From an uncultured Gemmatimonadaceae bacterium (GTDB lineage Bacteria; Gemmatimonadota; Gemmatimonadetes; Gemmatimonadales; Gemmatimonadaceae), in the NCBI GenBank assembly GCA_955652635.1, contig CATPBN010000333.1:1-11527 (forward strand): a DNA stretch of 11,527 bases, given 5' to 3'. A program made the position numbers and the translations under genes. The notes under the pieces are model-generated. The model did not search any database and was not told where the DNA came from. It saw nothing but the letters and a program-made list of their open reading frames with translations. Below are positions 1 through 6,037 of the stretch, in pieces. Each line of letters opens with the position of its first letter. Position 1 is the first letter of the stretch.

Positions 1-2034
1 GATCGTCTGATGCAGCTTCCGCATAACTGAATGATCGGGCTCGCCCTCGGCTGACATGCTCTGCACCGATGCGAACAGCCTGTCCAGAAAGCGACGGGTC
101 CCCGAGATGCTCTGATCGCGGAAATCGCCGCCCTGCTCGTATGGGCCGAGGAACATGAGATAGGTGCGGAAAGCGTCCGCCCCCCAGTGCTCGATGTACT
201 CGTCGGGGTTCACGATGTTGCCCTGAGTCTTGGACATCTTCGCGCCTTCACGGATGATGTGCCCGTGCGCGCGGAACCGGGTGTAAGGCTCCTCGAAGTC
301 CAGCATCCCCACGTCGTGCAGGACCATCGTGATGAATCGCGAGTAAAGCAGGTGCAGCACCGCGTGCTCGTTGCCCCCAATGTACGAGTTCACCGGGAAC
401 CACTTCTTCGTCACCGACTTCTCGAACGGCACGTCGTCGTGGCCCACGCTCGGGTAGCGCAGGAAATACCAGGAGTTGTCGAGAAAGTTGTCCGACACGT
501 CGGTCTCGCGCCGTCCCGTCTTCCCGCACTTCGGGCACGCCACTCGATACCACTCCTCGTGACGCGCGAGCGGCGAGACACCCGTGTCGTCGGGCTTGAA
601 ATCCTCGATGAACGGCAACAGGACCGGAAGATCCTTCTCCGGAACCGGCACGGTTCCGCACGAATCGCAATAGATGATCGGAATCGGCGGACCCCAGTAT
701 CGCTGCCGCGAAATGCACCAGTCGTGCAGACGAAAGTGGACGATGGGCTTCGCCGAGCCTCGCTTCGCGAGGCGCTCGACGATCGCTTTCTTGCCCGCCT
801 CGACCCTGAATCCATCGAACACGCCCGAGTTGACGAGTGTGCCTGATTCGCACTCGACAAACGCTTCGTGCAGCGGTGTGGATGCATCTTCCCCCTCCCC
901 ACACACCACCCGGACGATGGGGAGCTCGAATTTCGTCGCGAACTCGAAATCGCGCTCGTCGTGTCCAGGCACCCCCATGATTGCGCCCGTTCCGTACTCC
1001 ATCAGTACGTAGTCGGAGACCCAGATCGGAATCTCCTTTTCCGTCGCCGGATTTATGGCGTAGGAGCCGATGAAGATTCCGGTTTTCTCGGTGCTCGTTT
1101 TTCGCGTGATGATGTCCTGCTTCTTCGTCTTGTCTCGATAGGCCTCGACTTTCTTTTTTTCTTTTGGCTGCGTGAGCTGATCGACCAGCGGATGCTCGGG
1201 TGCGAGCACCATGTACGTGGCGCCATAGATGGTGTCGGGACGCGTGGTGAAGACCCGGATCTCGCAGTCCACTCCCTTCACGTCCCTGGTGGCAAACGAT
1301 ATCTCCGCCCCTTCGGAGCGGCCGATCCAGTTCCGTTGTGCCGTTTTTGTGGTCTCGGACCAGTCGATGTGATCGAGATTCTCCAGTAGCCTCGGCGCGT
1401 AATCGCTGATGCGGAAGAACCACTGCTCGAGCAGGCGCTGCTCGACCGGCGTCCCGCACCGCTCGCAGTGGCCGCCGACAACCTGCTCGTTGGCGAGGAC
1501 GGTTTTGTCCTTCGGGCACCAGTTGACCGCAGCCTGCTTTTTGTAGGCAAGCCTCTGCTCGAACAGCTGCAGAAAGAGCCACTGCGTCCACTTGTAATAA
1601 TTGGGCTCGGTGGTCGCTAGCGTGTAGCGCCAATCGATCATGAGTCCCGCTCTTTCCAGCTGCCGCCGGAAGTTGGCGATGTTGCGCGGGATGAGATCCA
1701 TCGGATGCTGCCCGATCTTAAGGGCGTAGTTCTCCGAATGAATCCCGAATGCGTCATACCCGAGCGGCTCGAACACGTTGTGTCCCATGAGGCGCTGGAA
1801 TCGTCCATGAATGTCGTTCCCCGTGAACGCAAAAAGATTCCCGACGTGGAGTCCTTCAGCGGACGGATAGGGGAACATCATCAGTGCGTAGTACGGCCTT
1901 TGGGCGCGCTTGAGGTCCGTGTTGTTGGTGCCACGTTCCTGCCAGATGCGCTGCCACTTCCGCTCAATCGCTTGTGGGTCGTAGGCGACGACGGAAGGGG
2001 ATAAAGGGTCGTCTCGCGTTGCCGAGTTATCCAT
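1..2034 (-). CDS. leuS: Leucyl-tRNA synthetase, N-terminal 678 residues (partial, 3' end beyond left edge)
   Basis: Class I aminoacyl-tRNA synthetase that charges tRNA-Leu with leucine in the cytoplasm. The reading frame is unbroken from ATG at 2034 to base 1; an in-frame TGA 18 bases upstream leaves this as the first usable ATG, though no clear Shine-Dalgarno is seen. Visible landmarks: FPYPSAEGLHVGN (54-66) carries the HIGH-equivalent motif as HVGN; a zinc-type cluster has C173, C190 and C193; the CP1 editing domain (about 235-430) has TTRPDT (263-268) and GTGAIMGVPGHDERD (348-362) with its conserved aspartate; a second Cys module has C456/C459 and C500/C503; DNSWYFLRY lies at 519-527; KMSKT is at 599-603. 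Bacterial LeuRS is usually about 800-900 residues, so part of the anticodon-binding domain and the C-terminal domain are missing off-window. Only about a dozen residues separate PYTRF from KMSKT, so the leucine-specific insertion of E. coli LeuRS is absent. Identity is secure. Confidence 0.97.
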   Translation of the reverse strand, partial: MDNSATRDDPLSPSVVAYDPQAIERKWQRIWQERGTNNTDLKRAQRPYYALMMFPYPSAEGLHVGNLFAFTGNDIHGRFQRLMGHNVFEPLGYDAFGIHSENYALKIGQHPMDLIPRNIANFRRQLERAGLMIDWRYTLATTEPNYYKWTQWLFLQLFEQRLAYKKQAAVNWCPKDKTVLANEQVVGGHCERCGTPVEQRLLEQWFFRISDYAPRLLENLDHIDWSETTKTAQRNWIGRSEGAEISFATRDVKGVDCEIRVFTTRPDTIYGATYMVLAPEHPLVDQLTQPKEKKKVEAYRDKTKKQDIITRKTSTEKTGIFIGSYAINPATEKEIPIWVSDYVLMEYGTGAIMGVPGHDERDFEFATKFELPIVRVVCGEGEDASTPLHEAFVECESGTLVNSGVFDGFRVEAGKKAIVERLAKRGSAKPIVHFRLHDWCISRQRYWGPPIPIIYCDSCGTVPVPEKDLPVLLPFIEDFKPDDTGVSPLARHEEWYRVACPKCGKTGRRETDVSDNFLDNSWYFLRYPSVGHDDVPFEKSVTKKWFPVNSYIGGNEHAVLHLLYSRFITMVLHDVGMLDFEEPYTRFRAHGHIIREGAKMSKTQGNIVNPDEYIEHWGADAFRTYLMFLGPYEQGGDFRDQSISGTRRFLDRLFASVQSMSAEGEPDHSVMRKLHQTI

Positions 2035-2112
2035 CCGTACAAAGTAGCGTCACAGCGACGCAGTTTCATCTGTCGTCCGAGTGAGCACGTCGTCTCATAA
2101 TCGCTGTCCAAA

Positions 2113-3486
2113 ATGACTGCAACGCCTGTTTCAATCGCTACCCGTTCCTCCTCCGGCTTCCTCAAGCCGGTGTTCAGCGCGCTCCAGCGACGGGCGCTCA
2201 GAGCGAGCCTCCTGTTTGGATCGGTGTTCCTCATTGGCCTCATAGCGATCTCGTGGCAGATCTATCATCTGATCCCTGAGGAGATTCTTCGCGACGTTTT
2301 TGCCGTCGACGGGGTAGTGGTGGCCGTGGTCATTGCCTTCCTCTGGATTACCGTCGCCCTGGCCGCCACCGCCGGTGCCGCAATGATATTCGTCCGGCAA
2401 CATGTCAGTGGACCCGCGGCCGAGCTCGCGCGGACCCACGAAGCGATCGCCAGTGGTGATCTCTCGACCGTGTACAAGCCATCGGCATCGAACGTATCAG
2501 TGGATCGCCTCACCAGGTCGACGATGACGATGCTCACCGAGCTGAGGAGCGTCACGGGCAAGATGCGGACATCAGCCCACGACAACGACCAGCTCGCCGG
2601 CCAAATCGCAATCGCTTCGCAGACTGCCGCCGCGTCAGCGCGCGAAGGTGCGGCAACGTCCAACATTCTGAGCCAGGACGCCGCCACGCGCGACAGGGCG
2701 ATCAGGGAGCTGACCGCCGAGGCGAGCCGACTCGTCCAGATCACCGCCAGCATGAGCGAGGCAGCCCAGGAAGGTCTCCGTCGCGACAAGGCGCTCCGCC
2801 AGCTCGCGCACGACAACCGTCTCCGGCTCGAGCGCACAGCGACATCGCTCCAATCGCTCGCCTCGGACGCGCTCGAGAGCGCGGAAGGAATCGACGCAAT
2901 GTCGGCCGCGGCCGACGAGATTCGGGCGTTCCTGATTCTCGTTCAGAAGATCTCGCGTCAGTCCAAGCTCCTGGCCCTCAACGCCGCCATGGAAGCGGCG
3001 CGGGCGGGCGAGCACGGTCATGGCTTCGCGGTCGTCGCTACCGAAGTCCGCCGCCTCGCCAGCAGCTCGGCGGACGCAGCGCAGCGCACCACTTCTCTCG
3101 TGCAGGAGATGCTGGACAGCATCAAGCACTCGCGCGAGTCAACCGCTCGCACCGTATCGACGGTGGAACAGGTTCTGGAATCGACCCGTGCCGCCCGTCA
3201 TTCGCTGGCCCGCGTGGAAGAGGGGACCGTCGAGGGAGAGGACTTGAGCGGGCGGATGGCTACTGCCGTCCGGGAATCAGGCGAACTGGTAACCGGGATG
3301 ACGCAACGGCTCGCGAATCTCTCTCAGGGAACGACCGCGTTTTCGCGCGCAATTCAGCACGTCGCGGTATCGAGCGAGGAACAGAGCAGGAACATCGGCG
3401 AGATCGCCTCGGCAGCGACCTCGCTCACCGCGGCTTCAGCCCGTATTTCTCAGCTCGTGGGCACTTTCAAGCTCGGCGGCACCTGA
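2113..3486 (+). CDS. Methyl-accepting chemotaxis-type transducer with HAMP domain and minimal periplasmic part
   Basis: Membrane signal transducer expected to control a CheA-CheW array. Two hydrophobic helices are visible at about 31-50 and 67-94. The segment between them is only about 17 residues, too small for a known ligand-binding domain. A HAMP-like region follows (about 96-148), then a long Ala/Ser/Glu-rich coiled coil. The signalling tip is at 280-318, with LLALNAAMEAARAGE (286-300) then GFAVVATEVRRLA (304-316). The C-terminal arm ends in SSEEQSRNIGEIASAA and LVGTFKL. The arms on each side of the tip are both about 150 residues, which suggests an intact, symmetric hairpin. No CheR-tethering pentapeptide is seen at the C-terminus. 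The canonical Arg after the tip (GRGFAVV) is His303 here. The ATG at 2113 lacks a good Shine-Dalgarno; GTG at 2170 is an alternative but would shorten the basic N-terminus. No che gene is nearby, so its partners and stimulus are unknown. Confidence 0.92.
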   Translation: MTATPVSIATRSSSGFLKPVFSALQRRALRASLLFGSVFLIGLIAISWQIYHLIPEEILRDVFAVDGVVVAVVIAFLWITVALAATAGAAMIFVRQHVSGPAAELARTHEAIASGDLSTVYKPSASNVSVDRLTRSTMTMLTELRSVTGKMRTSAHDNDQLAGQIAIASQTAAASAREGAATSNILSQDAATRDRAIRELTAEASRLVQITASMSEAAQEGLRRDKALRQLAHDNRLRLERTATSLQSLASDALESAEGIDAMSAAADEIRAFLILVQKISRQSKLLALNAAMEAARAGEHGHGFAVVATEVRRLASSSADAAQRTTSLVQEMLDSIKHSRESTARTVSTVEQVLESTRAARHSLARVEEGTVEGEDLSGRMATAVRESGELVTGMTQRLANLSQGTTAFSRAIQHVAVSSEEQSRNIGEIASAATSLTAASARISQLVGTFKLGGT

Positions 3487-4597
3487 CCTCGGGCATCTGG
3501 GGCCTATCCGCGCGGCTGAACCTGAACGGCATCGGAATCAGCCGCGCCCCCTGAGAATCGGCGACCGAGAAGCGAGCGCCTTGGTAGGCTGCAGCGGATC
3601 CGAATCGGCCGTCCTTCGCCAGGGCGTAGAACTGCAAATCGAATAGCGGGCGTCCCCGGTTGTCGAGCAGTCGGCGCTCCGTCATTGCGATCACCCGGTC
3701 GATCGTCTTCATGCACGCCTCGTCGGGCGACATGCCCTGGCGCATGAACTCGACGATCAGAAACGCCCCGCACGTCTTGATGTTGGCTTCGCCCCGACCG
3801 GTGGATCCGGCGGCCCCCACTGTGTTGTCGCAGTACTGACCCGCGCCGATGATCGGTGAATCTCCCACTCTGCCCGGCAGTTTCCAGGATAATCCGCTCG
3901 TCGTGGTCACCGAAGACAGATCTCCCCCTGCATTGACCGCGTTCATGTTGATCGTCCCCGTCGTGAACTTGACGTGGAGCGGATCATCGAACGGAATGCT
4001 GGCGGTGGGCGGCGGTCCCGCGCTGTCGCTTCGGGTGTCGAGCCAGGCATCGGCTGGATTGAGGCAAGCCTTCCAGCGCAGCCAGTCGCGCCTGCTCTTC
4101 TCGGTGAGAAGATTCTGTTCCTTGAACCCCATCTCCAGCGCGAACTTTTTTGCGCCCGCTCCGACGAGCATGATGTGATCCGTGTAGTCCATCACGGCTT
4201 TCGCCACGAGTGACGGCGTCGCGATGTCCTCCAATGCGCCGACCGCACCCGCTCGCCTCGTCGGTCCGTGCATGCAGGAAGCATCGAGCTGTACGACGCC
4301 TTCTTCGTTCGGAAGTCCGCCCAGTCCGACCGACTGGTCGTCTGGATCGAGCTCCTGGATGTTCACACCGGCGATGATCGCGTCGAGTGTGTCGGCATTC
4401 TGTCGCGTGATCATGTCGTAGGCACGGGCGACACCGCGAATGCCGTTCGCGGAGGCGCCGCCCACCGGGCGCGCAGCCAGCTGCGAAGCGCCCGGTGCAC
4501 TGCCACTCAGCACGTCAGCTCTCGCTGTACGATCGAGAGTGAGCGATGCGGCGGCGGCCGCGCCGACGCCGAGGAATTTCCGTCTCGAGATTTCCAT
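3467..4597 (-). CDS. Tat-exported glycosylasparaginase / isoaspartyl peptidase family hydrolase (peptidase family T2)
   Basis: Predicted N-terminal-nucleophile amidohydrolase that would act outside the cytoplasm on asparagine-linked or beta-aspartyl amide bonds. The start is a twin-arginine signal (SRRKFLG, 4-10), a hydrophobic stretch and a likely AxA cleavage site after A27. The body follows bacterial aspartylglucosaminidase: SVGLGGLPNEEG (89-100), VQLDASCMHG (102-111), PGRVGDSPIIGAGQYCDN (241-258). Using the Flavobacterium enzyme as ruler (T152, T170, R180, D183, T203, G204), the equivalents T215, T233, R243, D246, T266 and G267 all fall at exactly the same spacing. This supports T215 as the nucleophile freed by autocleavage. 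Two departures: the scissile bond is preceded by Gly214, not the usual Asp (HDT), and the substrate-binding Trp near the mature N-terminus appears absent. The 376-residue length is normal for a precursor. The 3' end overlaps the convergent transducer gene by 20 bp. Family is clear; exact substrate is not. Confidence 0.9.
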   Translation of the reverse strand: MEISRRKFLGVGAAAAASLTLDRTARADVLSGSAPGASQLAARPVGGASANGIRGVARAYDMITRQNADTLDAIIAGVNIQELDPDDQSVGLGGLPNEEGVVQLDASCMHGPTRRAGAVGALEDIATPSLVAKAVMDYTDHIMLVGAGAKKFALEMGFKEQNLLTEKSRRDWLRWKACLNPADAWLDTRSDSAGPPPTASIPFDDPLHVKFTTGTINMNAVNAGGDLSSVTTTSGLSWKLPGRVGDSPIIGAGQYCDNTVGAAGSTGRGEANIKTCGAFLIVEFMRQGMSPDEACMKTIDRVIAMTERRLLDNRGRPLFDLQFYALAKDGRFGSAAAYQGARFSVADSQGARLIPMPFRFSRADRPQMPEVRCRRA

Positions 4598-4794
4598 TTG
4601 ACCCCGGTTAGTCTTTGTAGATCTTCAAGGTATCGGTCGAGTATGGCGCTCCGCTACGCATGAGCGTTTCCTGCCCTCCCACAACAACCTGTCCAAGGTT
4701 AGTTTGTACGTGCCTCAGCATGAAGAATCCGCACGGTGTTTCACCCGGCGAACGTGAGACGCCTCCAAAACGACGAGCACAGGATTTCCTTCGT
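4598..4794. other. Divergent intergenic region between hydrolase gene and cox operon
   Basis: This 197-bp region must hold the promoter of the cox operon and probably that of the hydrolase gene. I see no strong sigma70 -35/-10 pair on either strand. Two similar tracts, GGTTAGTCTTTGTA (4606-4619) and GGTTAGTTTGTA (4697-4708), repeat about 90 bp apart and could be binding sites. The reading frame of coxB stays open back to an ATG at 4660, but the peptide it would add (Cys- and Pro-rich, then basic) has no counterpart in subunit II and would bury the lipoprotein signal, so I treat it as non-coding leader. AGGA at 4781-4784 is a plausible Shine-Dalgarno for ATG 4795. Confidence 0.5.
4615..4628. 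promoter_or_regulatory. Short imperfect palindrome in divergent intergenic region, possible operator
   Basis: TTGTAGATCTTCAA reads as an inverted repeat with six of seven base pairs matching (half-sites TTGTAGA and TTGAAGA). It lies 18 bases upstream of the hydrolase start on the minus strand and about 165 bases upstream of the coxB start on the plus strand. That position would suit a regulator of either gene, but a 14-bp near-palindrome can arise by chance and I recognise no specific regulator consensus. Confidence 0.2.
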
Positions 4795-6024
4795 ATGAAA
4801 GGTACTGACCGCCTCCGGCGGCTTGCATCCTACGCGTTCTTCGCCGCATTCGCCATCGCGGCTGTCTCCTGCAACGAAGCACATCCCAACACCACTCTCG
4901 TTCCCCATTCCGACTTTGGGCGCGAGATCGATTTTCTATGGAATCGCCTGCTTCTTCTTGGCACCATCGTCTTCGTGCTGGTCGAGGGTGCGTTGATCTT
5001 CATCGTCATCAAGTACCGGCGCAGAGAGAATCAGCCGACGCCGCCGCAGACCCACGGCAGCACCATGCTCGAGATCACCTGGACCCTGATCCCCGCGGTA
5101 ATTCTGGTGTTCATTGCAGTGCCAACCGTTCGTACGATTTTCATCACTCAGGCGCAGGCTGCGCCCGGCTCGCTCAACATCGAGGTGACCGGGCACCAGT
5201 GGTGGTGGGAGTTCAAGTACCCCGAATACGGAGTCACGACGGCGAACGAGATCTATCTGCCCGTCGGACGCACCGTGAACTTCCGCCTCCGATCGGCCGA
5301 CGTGATTCACTCGTTCTGGACCCCGCAGCTCGGCGGCAAGCGCGATGTCGTCACCAATCGCACGAATTATCTTTGGTACACTCCTGATTCTTCGACGGCG
5401 AGCAGCGTCTGGAACGGATTCTGTGTCGAGTACTGCGGCGCTTCGCACGCTAACATGCGCTTCCGCGTTTTCACTGTAACGCCGGAGCAGTTCACATCGT
5501 GGGTCGCAGGACAGAAGTTGCCCGCGCAATTTGGAGCGGTTGCGACGGCGGCGCCGGCGCGGGGTCCGAATCCCCCGCCACCCCCGGGCTCGGCGCCAGG
5601 CTACATCTTCCCACGCGAGAAGATTCCGGATTATGCGGTCCCACACTCGCCGATTCCTCCTGATCTCAAGTTCACGCCCGGGCTTACGGGGAACGCGGCG
5701 CGTGGAAAGCAGGTCTTTTCGGGAGCGGCGTGCATCGGCTGTCATTCGATTGCCGGCAACCCCATCGCGATGGGCGTGTTGGGCCCGAATCTTACTCACG
5801 TTGGCTCGAGGAGCACGATCGCGGCGGGTCGTTTCCCAATGGCAGCTGCTTATCTCGCGCTCTGGATCAAGAACGCACGCAAAATGAAGCCAGAGGTGCT
5901 GATGCCGACCCTCGGTCTCGACGAATACGATCCTGTCCTGAAAGCGAAAGTCACGGCGGCAACCGGCGGCCTCACCGATCAGCAGATCGCTGATATCGTC
6001 GCGTATCTAACAGCACTGAAGTAA
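4795..6024 (+). CDS. coxB: Cytochrome c oxidase subunit II with fused C-terminal cytochrome c domain (caa3 type)
   Basis: Electron-entry subunit of a caa3 oxidase: it receives electrons in its own haem c domain and passes them through CuA to subunit I. With the start at 4795 the product is 409 residues. The N-terminus is a lipoprotein-type signal ending AVSC (23-26), so Cys26 is probably lipidated. Two membrane helices follow (about 51-72 and 94-112). The cupredoxin domain has GHQWWWEF (133-140) and the full CuA ligand set: H172, C210, E212, C214, H218 and M221. A proline-rich linker (about 255-265) leads to the cytochrome c domain with CIGCH (313-317) and the likely axial Met370 in LMPTLG. 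An earlier in-frame ATG at 4660 would add 45 residues before the signal peptide; I reject it because AGGA (4781-4784) and the signal peptide support 4795. It is the first gene of the oxidase operon, 13 bp before coxA. Confidence 0.96.
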   Translation: MKGTDRLRRLASYAFFAAFAIAAVSCNEAHPNTTLVPHSDFGREIDFLWNRLLLLGTIVFVLVEGALIFIVIKYRRRENQPTPPQTHGSTMLEITWTLIPAVILVFIAVPTVRTIFITQAQAAPGSLNIEVTGHQWWWEFKYPEYGVTTANEIYLPVGRTVNFRLRSADVIHSFWTPQLGGKRDVVTNRTNYLWYTPDSSTASSVWNGFCVEYCGASHANMRFRVFTVTPEQFTSWVAGQKLPAQFGAVATAAPARGPNPPPPPGSAPGYIFPREKIPDYAVPHSPIPPDLKFTPGLTGNAARGKQVFSGAACIGCHSIAGNPIAMGVLGPNLTHVGSRSTIAAGRFPMAAAYLALWIKNARKMKPEVLMPTLGLDEYDPVLKAKVTAATGGLTDQQIADIVAYLTALK

Positions 6025-6026
6025 CC

Positions 6027-6030
6027 GGAG
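6027..6030 (+). promoter_or_regulatory. Shine-Dalgarno that fixes the TTG start of coxA
   Basis: GGAG lies in the 13-bp gap after the coxB stop, seven bases before TTG at 6038. No ATG or GTG is available in frame near the expected subunit I N-terminus, so this site supports initiation at TTG. Confidence 0.75.
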
Positions 6031-6037
6031 ACAAGAC

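Noticed and set aside
248..1633. Long 461-codon open frame on the minus strand
   Set aside because: It lies in another frame of leuS and is low-complexity Arg/His/Gly-rich with no family resemblance; the true LeuRS frame covers the same bases with every expected motif.
2096..2101. CATAAT as a -10 box for the transducer gene
   Set aside because: No matching -35 at 16-18 bp, and transcription would start only a few bases before the ATG.
4660..4794. N-terminal extension of CoxB from an upstream ATG
   Set aside because: It would place 45 Cys/Pro-rich and basic residues before a lipoprotein signal peptide; ATG 4795 has AGGA upstream and gives a normal N-terminus.
4936..5799. 287-codon open frame antisense to coxB
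   Set aside because: Arg-rich shadow frame created by GC-rich codon bias opposite a well-supported gene.
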